Assembly (NCBI RefSeq): GCF_000730625.1
Contig: NZ_BBIT01000002.1
Coordinates: forward strand, 496,001-560,000
Direction of reading: 5' to 3'
DNA length: 64,000 nt
Source: Pseudomonas oryzihabitans NBRC 102199
GTDB taxonomy: Bacteria > Pseudomonadota > Gammaproteobacteria > Pseudomonadales > Pseudomonadaceae
Shown here: piece after piece, positions 56,488 to 64,000 of the stretch
Numbering within the stretch: position 1 is the stretch's first letter
Layout of the letters: every line of letters begins with the position of its first letter
Translations under genes and position numbers: made by a program
Notes under the pieces: model-generated
What the model was told of the DNA's origin: nothing
Seen by the model: the letters and a program-made list of their open reading frames with translations, nothing else
The model's database searches: none

Positions 56488-59088
56488 TCAGACTTCGACG
56501 GCGGCGATGCGGGCCTTTTCCGCGCTTTCACGGAATTCGGCGATCTGATCGAAGCTCAGGTAGCGGTAGACGTCCGCGGCCATGCTGTCGATGCTCTTCG
56601 CGTATTCCATGTACTCCTCGACGGTGGGCAGCTTGCCCAGGATCGAGGCCACCGCCGCCAGTTCCGCCGACGCCAGGTAGACGTTGGCGCCGTCGCCCAG
56701 GCGGTTGGGGAAGTTGCGGGTGGAGGTGGAGACCACGGTGGCGTTGGCGGCCACGCGGGCCTGGTTGCCCATGCACAGCGAGCAGCCCGGCATTTCCATG
56801 CGCGCACCGGCCTTGCCATAGATACCGTAGTAGCCTTCCTCGGTCAGCTGGTGCTGGTCCATCTTGGTCGGCGGCGACAGCCACAGACGGGTCGGGATCG
56901 AACCCTTGACCTTGTCCAGCAGCTTGCCGGCGGCGCGGAAGTGGCCGATGTTGGTCATGCAGGAACCGATGAACACCTCGTCGATCTTGTCGCCGGCCAC
57001 CTGGGACAGCAGGCGGGCGTCGTCCGGATCGTTCGGGGCGCACAGTACCGGCTCGTTGACCTCGGACAGGTCGATCTCGATGACTTCGCTGTATTCGGCG
57101 TCGGCATCGGCGGCGAGCAGTTCCGGGTTGGCGATCCAGGCTTCCATGGCGCGCGCGCGGCGCTCCAGGGTGCGCGGGTCACCGTAGCCTTCCTCGATCA
57201 TCCAGCGCAGCAGGGTGATGTTGGACTGCAGATACTCGGTGATCGACTCGGGCGACAGCTTGATGGTGCAACCGGCGGCGGAACGCTCGGCGGAGGCATC
57301 GGACAGCTCGAACGCCTGCTCCACGGTCAGGTCTTCCAGGCCTTCGATCTCGAGGATGCGGCCGGAGAAGATGTTCTTCTTGCCCTTCTTCTCGACGGTC
57401 AGCAGGCCCTTCTGGATGGCGTAGTAGGGGATGGCATGCACCAGGTCACGCAGGGTGATCCCGGGCTGCATCTTGCCCTTGAAGCGCACCAGGACCGACT
57501 CCGGCATGTCCAGCGGCATGACGCCGGTGGCCGCGGCGAAGGCCACCAGGCCGGAACCGGCCGGGAAGGAGATGCCGATCGGGAAGCGGGTGTGGGAATC
57601 GCCACCGGTGCCGACGGTGTCGGGCAGCAGCATGCGGTTCAGCCAGCTGTGGATGATGCCGTCGCCCGGACGCAGGGAGACGCCGCCACGGGTGCGGATG
57701 AAATCCGGCAGGGTGTGGTGGGTCTTGACGTCGATGGGCTTGGGATAGGCCGCGGTGTGGCAGAAGGACTGCATCACCAGGTCAGCCGAGAAGCCCAGGC
57801 AGGCCAGGTCCTTCAGCTCGTCGCGGGTCATCGGGCCGGTGGTGTCCTGGGAACCGACGGTGGTCATCTTCGGCTCGCAGTAGGTGCCGGGGCGCACGCC
57901 CTCGACGCCGCAGGCCTTGCCGACCATCTTCTGCGCCAGGGTGTAGCCCTTGCTGCTCTCGGCCGGCTGGTCCGGCTTGTTGAACAGGTCGGTCGGACCC
58001 ATGCCCAGTTCGGCACGCGCCTTCTCGGTCAGGCCGCGGCCGACGATCAGCGGGATACGGCCGCCGGCGCGGACTTCGTCCAGCAGCACGGGGGTCTTGA
58101 GTTCGAAGGTGGCGAGCACCTCGTCACTGCCGTGGCGGGTGACCTTGCCGGCCTTGGGATAGACGTCGATGACGTCGCCCATTTCCAGCTCCGACACGTC
58201 GAATTCGATCGGCAGGGCGCCGGCGTCTTCCATGGTGTTGTAGAAGATCGGGGCGATCTTGGAGCCGAAGCAGAAACCACCGGCGCGCTTGTTGGGCACG
58301 TAGGGGATGTCGTCGCCAAAGAACCACAGCACCGAGTTGGTGGCGGACTTACGGGACGAACCGGTACCGACCACATCACCGACATAGGCGACCGGGAAGC
58401 CCTTGGCACGCACTTCCTCGATCTGCTTCAGCGGACCGATGCTGCCTTGCTGCTCGGGCACGATGCCGTCGCGAGCCATCTTCAGCATGGCCAGGGCGTG
58501 CAGCGGGATGTCCGGACGCGACCAGGCGTCAGGCGCAGGAGAGAGGTCGTCGGTGTTGGTTTCGCCCGGCACCTTGAACACGGTCAGGGTGTACTTCTCG
58601 GCGATTTCCGGACGCTTCTTGTACCACTCGCCCTCGGCCCAGGACTGCATGACGGCCTTGGCGTGGGTATTGCCCGCCTTCGCCTTCTCGGCCACGTCGT
58701 GGAAGGCGTCGAACATCAGCAGCGTGTGCTTGAGTTGTTCGGCGGCCACGGCGCCCAGTTCGGCGTCGTCCAGCAGCTCGACCAGGGTGGCGATGTTGTA
58801 GCCGCCCTGCATGGTGCCCAGCAGCTCGGTGGCGCGCTGCTTGGAGATCAGCGGGGACTGGGCTTCGCCCTTGGCGATGGCGGAGAGGAAACCGGCCTTG
58901 ACGTAGGCGGCTTCGTCGACGCCCGGCGGCACGCGGTTGGTAACGAGGTCGACGAGGAATTCTTCTTCGCCGGCCGGGGGATTCTTCAGCAGTTCGACCA
59001 GACCGGCCGTTTGCTCGGCGTTCAGCGGCTGGGGCACGATGCCCTGGGCGGCACGCTCTTCTACGTGTTTACGATAGGCTTCAAGCAC
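56488..59088 (-). CDS. acnB: Aconitate hydratase B (bifunctional 2-methylisocitrate dehydratase)
   Basis: 866 residues, one longer than E. coli AcnB. N-terminal HEAT-like domain ([15 protein letters not shown]), swivelling domain and 4Fe-4S catalytic core; cluster cysteines lie in [12 protein letters not shown] and [10 protein letters not shown]. Interconverts citrate and isocitrate in the TCA cycle; apo-form may bind mRNA. Single-gene unit with its own terminator and a 355-base upstream region holding an unusual inverted repeat. Confidence 0.96.
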   Translation of the reverse strand: MLEAYRKHVEERAAQGIVPQPLNAEQTAGLVELLKNPPAGEEEFLVDLVTNRVPPGVDEAAYVKAGFLSAIAKGEAQSPLISKQRATELLGTMQGGYNIATLVELLDDAELGAVAAEQLKHTLLMFDAFHDVAEKAKAGNTHAKAVMQSWAEGEWYKKRPEIAEKYTLTVFKVPGETNTDDLSPAPDAWSRPDIPLHALAMLKMARDGIVPEQQGSIGPLKQIEEVRAKGFPVAYVGDVVGTGSSRKSATNSVLWFFGDDIPYVPNKRAGGFCFGSKIAPIFYNTMEDAGALPIEFDVSELEMGDVIDVYPKAGKVTRHGSDEVLATFELKTPVLLDEVRAGGRIPLIVGRGLTEKARAELGMGPTDLFNKPDQPAESSKGYTLAQKMVGKACGVEGVRPGTYCEPKMTTVGSQDTTGPMTRDELKDLACLGFSADLVMQSFCHTAAYPKPIDVKTHHTLPDFIRTRGGVSLRPGDGIIHSWLNRMLLPDTVGTGGDSHTRFPIGISFPAGSGLVAFAAATGVMPLDMPESVLVRFKGKMQPGITLRDLVHAIPYYAIQKGLLTVEKKGKKNIFSGRILEIEGLEDLTVEQAFELSDASAERSAAGCTIKLSPESITEYLQSNITLLRWMIEEGYGDPRTLERRARAMEAWIANPELLAADADAEYSEVIEIDLSEVNEPVLCAPNDPDDARLLSQVAGDKIDEVFIGSCMTNIGHFRAAGKLLDKVKGSIPTRLWLSPPTKMDQHQLTEEGYYGIYGKAGARMEMPGCSLCMGNQARVAANATVVSTSTRNFPNRLGDGANVYLASAELAAVASILGKLPTVEEYMEYAKSIDSMAADVYRYLSFDQIAEFRESAEKARIAAVEV

Positions 59089-59443
59089 AGGTTGACCCTC
59101 ATCAGTGGTCCAATATTGCGTCCGGGGGCTGGCGCCCCGAAATGTATCCGGCAGGGTAAGACGGGGGAGGCTGCGGGCAGGACCGCCGTCGCGCCGGACG
59201 CATTCCGCTGGAAGCTGTTTTCAAAGTTTTACGCCGGCTGCTGGAGAGCTGATCGGCAGTAGGGCGGTTGATGAGGCCGCCGCTGCCGGATCGCCGGATA
59301 CTTTGCTCGTGACGCTTTGAAAACAGCTTCGTATCGGACATTGCGCCTATAAGGCTGCCTAATTCTACGCCAAGCCTCGAGCGAAGTTAAGCGCCGCGTT
59401 GTCGCATCGCTGCGTCGGCTGTTTAGACCTTGGCCGCAGGCTG
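59089..59443. other. Upstream region of acnB
   Basis: 355 bases without a gene. Contains GCGTCCGG (59118)/CCGGACGC (59194) and the 16-base inverted repeat described separately. The acnB promoter must be here but was not resolved. Confidence 0.5.
59211..59330. repeat. 120-base element bounded by 16-base perfect inverted repeats
   Basis: GAAGCTGTTTTCAAAG (59211-59226) and its exact complement CTTTGAAAACAGCTTC (59315-59330). The 88 bases between have nested symmetry (GATCGGCAG with CTGCCGGATC; GGCGG with CCGCC). It looks like a small mobile-derived or regulatory dyad in the acnB leader. Confidence 0.75.
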
Positions 59444-60175
59444 CTACCGGCCCAGGTGCGCGAAGCGTCCGCTGAAGGGTTTGGCGATGGGGTAGGCCAG
59501 GTCACCGTGCTTGCTGGTGCCCAGGCCCAGGTCGACCAGGGATTCGGCCAGCTTGACCGCGGCGCTGACGCCTTCGATCACCGGAATGCCGATGGCTTCG
59601 CTCAGGGCCTCGCGCAGATCGGCCATGCCGCCACAGCCGAGCACGATGGCGCCGGCGCCTTCCTCGTCACGGGCGCGGCGGCCCTCGGCGGCGATCAGTT
59701 CGATCAGGCTGTCGTCGGCGGCTTCCAGGGCCAGCACCGGCAGGTCGATGCAGCGCACCGAGGTGCACAGCTCGGCGAAGCCGTAACGCTGCAGCAGGTG
59801 CTCGGCGATGATGCGCGTGCGGGTGAGGGTGGTCACCACCGCGAAGCGGGTGGCCAGCAGGCTGGCCAGGTGAAAGCCGGCCTCGGCGATGCCCAGTACC
59901 GGCCCCTGGGCCATTTCCCGCGCGGCCAGCAGGCCCGGATCGCCAAAGCAGGCGATGACGTGGGCCGCGCAGCCTGCCTCGACGCCCTTGCGCATCTCTT
60001 CGATCACCCCGACCGCGGCCACGGCCTCGTCGTAGTGACTTTCGATGGACACCGGACCGGCGTCCGGATTGCTGGCGAGAATGGTGGTGCCCGGTCGGGC
60101 AATGGCCTGGGCCGCGCGACCGATCTTGGCGGTCATGCTGGCGCTGGTGTTGGGATTGATGACCTGAATCTGCAT
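59444..60175 (-). CDS. Hydantoin/allantoin racemase, Asp/Glu racemase superfamily
   Basis: 243 residues. Starts MQIQVINPNTSASMTAKIG; the two catalytic cysteines appear in ACFGDPGLLAAREM and VLGCGGMADL. Members racemise 5-substituted hydantoins (HyuE) or allantoin (HpxA). It lies eight bases after a GntR gene and near an NCS1 permease, so the substrate is a hydantoin-like ring compound; hydantoinase and carbamoylase genes are not in the window. Confidence 0.87.
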   Translation of the reverse strand: MQIQVINPNTSASMTAKIGRAAQAIARPGTTILASNPDAGPVSIESHYDEAVAAVGVIEEMRKGVEAGCAAHVIACFGDPGLLAAREMAQGPVLGIAEAGFHLASLLATRFAVVTTLTRTRIIAEHLLQRYGFAELCTSVRCIDLPVLALEAADDSLIELIAAEGRRARDEEGAGAIVLGCGGMADLREALSEAIGIPVIEGVSAAVKLAESLVDLGLGTSKHGDLAYPIAKPFSGRFAHLGR

Positions 60176-60182
60176 GGGAGCC

Positions 60183-60887
60183 TCAGCTGCGTTTGAAGAT
60201 GCTGCGGAAATCGGGCTCGGCGGCCGTGGGCCGGTCGATCCGGAGGGATTCGCGGATGAGGCGCAGGTGCTGCGCCATCCACTCGCTGGCGGCCGTGCCG
60301 TCGCCGCGGGCGAGCAGGTCCAGCAGGTCTTCGTGCTGACCGCAATCGCAGCCCAGGCTGTGCCGCGAGCCATAGATGGCGATCAGCAGCGAAGAGCGAC
60401 TGGCCAGTTGGGCCACCTGTTCGGTCAGCACCTGGTTGTCGGCCAGGGCGGCGAGTTCGACGTGAAAGCGCGCGGACAGCTGGATCGCCAGGCTGTGGCG
60501 ACCGCCATGCTGCGCTTCGTGCTCTTCGAGGCACAGTTGCCGTAGGGGCGCGAGCTGGGCGCTGTCGACGCGGGCGGCCACCAGCGGCATCAGCGCCGGT
60601 TCGATCAGTTGGCGCGCAGCGAGGATGTCCTGGGCCTCCTTGGCGCTGGGTTGGGCGACCTGGGCGCCGCGATTGGCGCGCAGGGTCACCAGCCGCTCTA
60701 GGGCCAACCGCTGCAGCACCTTGCGAATGCCGGTGCGGCTGATGCCGAAGGTTTCCGCCAGGGTGTCTTCCGGCAGCCGGGTGCCCGGGGTCAGACGATG
60801 CTCGACGATGGCTTCGAGAATGTCCTGGTAGATCCGTTCGTCCCGGGGCGAGGCGGCAACGGCGAGCGGCGAGGGTACTGCACTCAT
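60183..60887 (-). CDS. GntR family (FadR-type) regulator
   Basis: 234 residues. N-terminal winged helix ([37 protein letters not shown]) and a C-terminal helical FCD-type effector domain ([24 protein letters not shown]). Expected to sense the hydantoin/purine metabolite and to repress the racemase-regulator unit and the divergent permease through the two TTGTATACAA sites. Confidence 0.9.
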   Translation of the reverse strand: MSAVPSPLAVAASPRDERIYQDILEAIVEHRLTPGTRLPEDTLAETFGISRTGIRKVLQRLALERLVTLRANRGAQVAQPSAKEAQDILAARQLIEPALMPLVAARVDSAQLAPLRQLCLEEHEAQHGGRHSLAIQLSARFHVELAALADNQVLTEQVAQLASRSSLLIAIYGSRHSLGCDCGQHEDLLDLLARGDGTAASEWMAQHLRLIRESLRIDRPTAAEPDFRSIFKRS

Positions 60888-60913
60888 GGGCTGACTCCGG
60901 CGATTTGCCTGAA

Positions 60914-60923
60914 TTGTATACAA
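60914..60923. promoter_or_regulatory. GntR operator 1
   Basis: TTGTATACAA, perfect palindrome 27 bases upstream of the GntR start; matches the GntR/FadR-type TNGTNNNACNA pattern. Identical to operator 2 at 61124. Confidence 0.8.
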
Positions 60924-61100
60924 AGTCTCGGGCGACGACGATGGGCGAATGCGTTCCGCCTCGTGCGCCAAGGTAGCGCCTGTCTGCCACCAAACGCCCC
61001 AGAGAAGTGCATCTGCGGTAACGCCTACAGGCCTGGGTTAGAGCCTCTTTTCCTCAAAATTCTCTATCGAGCCAGGAGGTTAAGGACATTTTTCGGTAGC

Positions 61101-61115
61101 TGGCACGTTCTCTGC
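61101..61115 (+). promoter_or_regulatory. Candidate sigma-54 promoter of NCS1 permease gene
   Basis: TGGCAC-GTTCT-CTGC; only the first base of TTGC differs. The invariant GG and GC are 10 bases apart centre to centre. Expected start near 61126, within GntR operator 2. Confidence 0.6.
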
Positions 61116-61123
61116 CTGGTGGA

Positions 61124-61133
61124 TTGTATACAA
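61124..61133. promoter_or_regulatory. GntR operator 2
   Basis: TTGTATACAA, same 10 bases as operator 1, over the predicted transcription start of the permease gene. Confidence 0.8.
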
Positions 61134-61184
61134 AACAAGGCGGGCGCCGTATGCAGGTGCCCGCCACCACGGAGGAGGCTATTA

Positions 61185-62630
61185 ATGAACCAGCAGATTC
61201 CCCCGGGCTACAGCCCGCGCCTGTACAACGAAGACCTCGGCCCGGTCGAGCAGAAATGGAGCTGGTACAACATCTTTGCCTTCTGGATGAGCGACGTGCA
61301 CAGCGTTGGCGGCTATGTCTTCGCCGCCAGCCTGTTCGCCCTGGGGCTGGCCAGTTGGCAGGTACTGATCGCGCTGCTGGTGGGGATCTGCATCGTGCAG
61401 GTGGTCGCCAATCTGGTCGCCCGGCCCAGCCAGCAGGCCGGCGTTCCCTATCCGGTCATCTGCCGGCTGGCCTTCGGCGTCTTCGGCGCGAACATTCCGG
61501 CGGTGATCCGTGGCCTGATCGCGGTCGCCTGGTACGGCATCCAGACCTACCTGGCCTCCAGCGCCCTGGTCATCGTGGTGCTGCGCTTCTTTCCCGCGCT
61601 GGCGGTCTATGGCGACAGCAGCTTCCTGGGTCTTTCCTATATGGGCTGGGGCGGCTTTCTGACCCTCTGGTTCCTGCAGGCCTGCGTCTTCTGGGCGGGC
61701 ATGGAGTCCATCCGCCGCTTCATCGACTGGGCCGGCCCTGCCGTCTATGCGGTGATGTTCCTGCTCGCCGCCTGGATCGTCTGGCGCGCCGGCTGGAGCA
61801 ACATCAGCTTCACCCTGGCGGAAAAGCAGCTGACCGGCTGGGCGGCCTTTGGCCAGGTGATCGTCGCCATCGCTCTGGTGGTGTCCTATTTCTCCGGCCC
61901 CACGCTGAATTTCGGTGACTTCAGTCGCTACTGCCGCTCCATGCAGGATGTCCGGCGCGGCAATTTCTGGGGCCTGCCGATCAACTTCCTGGCCTTCTCT
62001 CTGGTCACCGTGGTGATCGTCTCCGGCACCCTGCCGGTATTCGGCGAGATGATCCACGACCCCATCGCCACCGTGGCCCGTATCGACAACACCACCGCGG
62101 TGCTGCTGGGCGCTTTCACCTTCGTGACCGCCACCATCGGCATCAACATCGTCGCCAACTTCGTCTCGCCGGCCTTCGACTTCGCCAACGTGGCGCCGAG
62201 CAAGATCAGCTGGCGCGCTGGCGGCATGATCGCGGCCGTGGCCTCGATCTTCATCACCCCCTGGAACCTGTTCAACAACCCCGAGGTGATCCATTACACC
62301 CTGGATGTCCTGGCCGCCTGCATCGGCCCGCTGTTCGGCATCCTGCTGGTGGACTACTACCTGCTGCGCAAGGGCCGGATCGACGTCGATGCCCTGTTCG
62401 ACGATTCCCCGCAGGGCGCCTACTGGTATAGCGGTGGCGTCAACTGGGTCGCGGTCCAGGCGCTGGTGGCCGCGGCGCTGATCGGGTTGTGCTTCACCTT
62501 CGTGCCCTGGTTCAAGCCGATCGCCAACTTCGCCTGGTTCACCGGCTGCTTCCTCGGCGGGCTGTTCTTCTATGCCCTGAGCCGGCGCAGCGCCAGCCCG
62601 CTGCCGAGCCGCGGCGTCGCCGCGGTGTGA
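61185..62630 (+). CDS. NCS1 family nucleobase/hydantoin/allantoin permease
   Basis: 481 residues, about 12 membrane segments; NCS1 sodium- or proton-coupled symporter. YNEDLGPVEQKWSWYNIFAFWMSDVHSVGGY is the classic NCS1 opening with the substrate-binding tryptophan region, and FSGPTLNFGDFSRYC is also typical. Linked divergently with the GntR regulator and racemase, so hydantoins or allantoin are likely cargo. Strong ribosome-binding site GGAGGAGG. Confidence 0.92.
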   Translation: MNQQIPPGYSPRLYNEDLGPVEQKWSWYNIFAFWMSDVHSVGGYVFAASLFALGLASWQVLIALLVGICIVQVVANLVARPSQQAGVPYPVICRLAFGVFGANIPAVIRGLIAVAWYGIQTYLASSALVIVVLRFFPALAVYGDSSFLGLSYMGWGGFLTLWFLQACVFWAGMESIRRFIDWAGPAVYAVMFLLAAWIVWRAGWSNISFTLAEKQLTGWAAFGQVIVAIALVVSYFSGPTLNFGDFSRYCRSMQDVRRGNFWGLPINFLAFSLVTVVIVSGTLPVFGEMIHDPIATVARIDNTTAVLLGAFTFVTATIGINIVANFVSPAFDFANVAPSKISWRAGGMIAAVASIFITPWNLFNNPEVIHYTLDVLAACIGPLFGILLVDYYLLRKGRIDVDALFDDSPQGAYWYSGGVNWVAVQALVAAALIGLCFTFVPWFKPIANFAWFTGCFLGGLFFYALSRRSASPLPSRGVAAV

Positions 62631-62648
62631 TTTGACCTGAGGTTCTGC

Positions 62649-62685
62649 ACGACCGGCGCGGGCCACCCGCGCCGGTCGTTGCCGT
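62649..62685 (+). terminator. Terminator after NCS1 permease gene
   Basis: Perfect 14-base-pair stem ACGACCGGCGCGGG with CCCGCGCCGGTCGT, three-base loop, followed by TTGCCGTTTCC. Confidence 0.85.
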
Positions 62686-62726
62686 TTCCGGCTAGACTAG
62701 GCGTTTTGCTCCAAGGCTTGCCGCCC

Positions 62727-63203
62727 ATGCCCGCTCCTGTCATCAAGACGCCCTGCGTCGGCCTGTGCTCGACGATGTTCGGCGACCACGTCTGCCGTGG
62801 TTGCAAGAGATTCCACCACGAGGTGGTGAACTGGAATCTCTACGGCGAAGAGGAGCGTCGCGCCGTCTGGGCGCGCCTGGAGCTGCTGCTGGTGCAGGTG
62901 GTGTCGGCCAAGGTCGATGTCTTCGATGCTGCGCTGTTGCGCCAGCAGTTGCAGCAGCGCAGCATCCGCTTCCGGCCGGATCAGTCCGAGTATTGCTGGG
63001 CCTATCAGTTGCTGGCCCGCGGTGCGCGCCATATCCAGCAGCTGGACGCCTATGGGGTGCGCCTCTTGCCGGAATTTCGCGAGCGCCCGCTGGCCGAGTT
63101 GCGCGACGCCATCGATCGGGAATTCTTTCTGCTCTCCGAAGCCCACTACGACCGTTACATAGCCCCGCGCTTCCTGCTCGAAGGAGTCGACAGCCGCGTC
63201 TGA
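62727..63203 (+). CDS. DUF1289 domain protein
   Basis: 158 residues. N-terminal DUF1289 motif with four cysteines (TPCVGLCSTMFGDHVCRGCKRF and HHEVVNWN), a probable small metal-binding module of unknown role, followed by a helical region. The ATG at 62727 starts just before the motif. Stands alone between the permease and miaE. Confidence 0.85.
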   Translation: MPAPVIKTPCVGLCSTMFGDHVCRGCKRFHHEVVNWNLYGEEERRAVWARLELLLVQVVSAKVDVFDAALLRQQLQQRSIRFRPDQSEYCWAYQLLARGARHIQQLDAYGVRLLPEFRERPLAELRDAIDREFFLLSEAHYDRYIAPRFLLEGVDSRV

Positions 63204-63246
63204 GCGTCAGCAGGCGAGCGGCGCTGCCCAGGCGCGCGCCTTTCTC

Positions 63247-63252
63247 TATAAT
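63247..63252 (+). promoter_or_regulatory. Sigma-70 -10 box of miaE
   Basis: TATAAT in CTCTATAATGCGCGG, 27 bases before the miaE start. No good -35 at 17 bases; the surrounding is GC-rich. Confidence 0.65.
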
Positions 63253-63279
63253 GCGCGGCTTTTGCACGGGATTACACTG

Positions 63280-63888
63280 ATGTCCTTGCCCGAGATGAAC
63301 GAATTCCTCGGTTGCCGTACGCCGGATGCCTGGGTCGAGGCCGCGCTGCAGGATCTGCCGACGCTGCTGCAGGACCACGCCAACAACGAGAAGAAAGCCG
63401 CCGGCGCCGCCTTCCACTATCTGTTCACCTATTCCAATCGCGCCGAACTGTCCTGGAAGATGTCGCGCATCGCCCGTGAAGAGTTGCGCCACTTCGAACA
63501 GGTGCTGCAGATCATGAAGCGCCGCGGCATCGAGCATCGCAACGTCAGCTCGGCGCGCTATGCCGGCGCCCTACGCAAGCTCTGCCGCAACCATGAGCCG
63601 CTGAAGCTGACCGACAGCCTGGTGATCGGTGCCTTCATCGAATGCCGCTCCTGCGAGCGCTTCGGTGCGGTGGCGCCCCATCTGGACGCGGAGCTGGGCA
63701 AGTTCTACAGCGGCCTGCTGGCCTCCGAGGCCCGGCATTTCCAGGACTATCTCAAGCTCGCCTATCTCTATGGCGAGCGCGACGACGTCGACGCCAAGAT
63801 CGCCGAGGTTCGCGCCCTGGAGGTGGAACTGATCACCTCAAGCGATAGCGAGCTGAGATTCCACAGCGGTATTCCAACCGCTGCCTGA
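63280..63888 (+). CDS. miaE: tRNA-(2-methylthio-N6-isopentenyl-A37) hydroxylase MiaE
   Basis: 202 residues, non-haem di-iron monooxygenase that hydroxylates the isopentenyl group of ms2i6A37 in tRNA. Iron ligands are visible in DHANNEKKAAG, REELRHFEQ, ECRSCERF and LASEARHFQDY. The ATG at 63280 (LPEMNEFLG follows) is preferred over a TTG six codons upstream. Confidence 0.93.
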   Translation: MSLPEMNEFLGCRTPDAWVEAALQDLPTLLQDHANNEKKAAGAAFHYLFTYSNRAELSWKMSRIAREELRHFEQVLQIMKRRGIEHRNVSSARYAGALRKLCRNHEPLKLTDSLVIGAFIECRSCERFGAVAPHLDAELGKFYSGLLASEARHFQDYLKLAYLYGERDDVDAKIAEVRALEVELITSSDSELRFHSGIPTAA

Positions 63889-63894
63889 GTCGCG

Positions 63895-64000
63895 CTACTT
63901 GCAGGCCTTGGTCTGGCCCACGTAGGGATTGCCATGGCCCATGATGCAGGCCAGGCGCTGATTGCGCTGGCGCTCCCAGGCCTCGGGCGGGTACTGCTTG
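63895..64000 (-). CDS. Hypothetical protein, C-terminal fragment at window edge
   Basis: Only the last 35 codons are in the window, ending QRLACIMGHGNPYVGQTKACK with two cysteines. Family not recognised; possibly a small secreted or lipoprotein. Convergent with miaE (6 bases between stops). Confidence 0.45.
   Translation of the reverse strand, partial: KQYPPEAWERQRNQRLACIMGHGNPYVGQTKACK

Overview
The window reads as a chromosomal segment of a high-GC Pseudomonas, possibly of the P. oryzihabitans/psychrotolerans type. The pointers are a 124-residue MvaT-type silencer, a liuABCDE leucine operon, a malonate decarboxylase operon with MadLM and MdcR, MiaE, kdpFABCDE, and several AANAAYAA (CA) motifs of the Crc/Hfq catabolite-repression system. 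Species is an inference; no rRNA is present. No integrase, transposase, IS element, phage gene or CRISPR array was seen.

Layout. 1-4566: acetoin catabolism (acoX-acoA-acoB on the minus strand, cut by the window edge) with the divergent sigma-54 activator acoR and a textbook -24/-12 promoter. 4739-6672: a membrane-anchored SDR and two small unknown genes. 6682-10666: an AtuA-like (DUF1446) two-gene unit with a CitMHS carboxylate transporter and a divergent LysR. 10663-15752: LysR / SDR / MFS / split transketolase, a catabolic operon of unknown substrate. 15888-24302: malonate decarboxylase system (mdcR, madLM, mdcHGEDCBA). 24432-25142: yfdX. 25348-29293: glucarate uptake and dehydration (gudD, gudP, LacI regulator). 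29343-35770: liuEDCBA, with a divergent LysR at 36138 where a MerR-type liuR would be expected. 37073-37297: DUF2188. 37424-44671: L-rhamnonate-type pathway (aldehyde dehydrogenase, HpcH/HpaI aldolase, MFS, RhmD dehydratase, second MFS) with a divergent LysR. 44833-44909: tRNA-Asp. 45067-46366: a conserved hypothetical gene and mvaT. 46671-54434: kdpFABC-kdpDE high-affinity potassium uptake. 54577-56247: secreted GH10 xylanase flanked by two paralogous small glycine-rich proteins. 56488-59088: acnB. 59444-62630: hydantoin/allantoin racemase, GntR regulator and NCS1 permease. 62727-64000: DUF1289 protein, miaE and the tail of one more gene.

How it works together. The first 44 kb is mostly a collection of peripheral carbon-acid pathways. 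Each has its own transporter and regulator and feeds acetyl-CoA, pyruvate, 2-oxoglutarate precursors or acetoacetate into central metabolism. What unites them in the sequence is post-transcriptional: CA motifs lie at or just before the start codons of acoB, acoA, the CitMHS transporter (and its LysR), the SDR and MFS genes of the transketolase operon, madL, gudP and the rhamnonate MFS gene. Transcriptional control is local: a sigma-54 promoter with GAGACG/CGTCTC dyads for aco, T-N11-A LysR-type boxes in divergent regions, paired GATARCGCTATC operators for gud, paired TTGTATACAA operators plus a near-consensus sigma-54 promoter for the NCS1 permease, and paired TTCTTTACGCCCC repeats before kdpF. 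The right-hand 19 kb is mostly housekeeping (tRNA, mvaT, kdp, acnB, miaE) with the xylanase module inserted between kdp and acnB.
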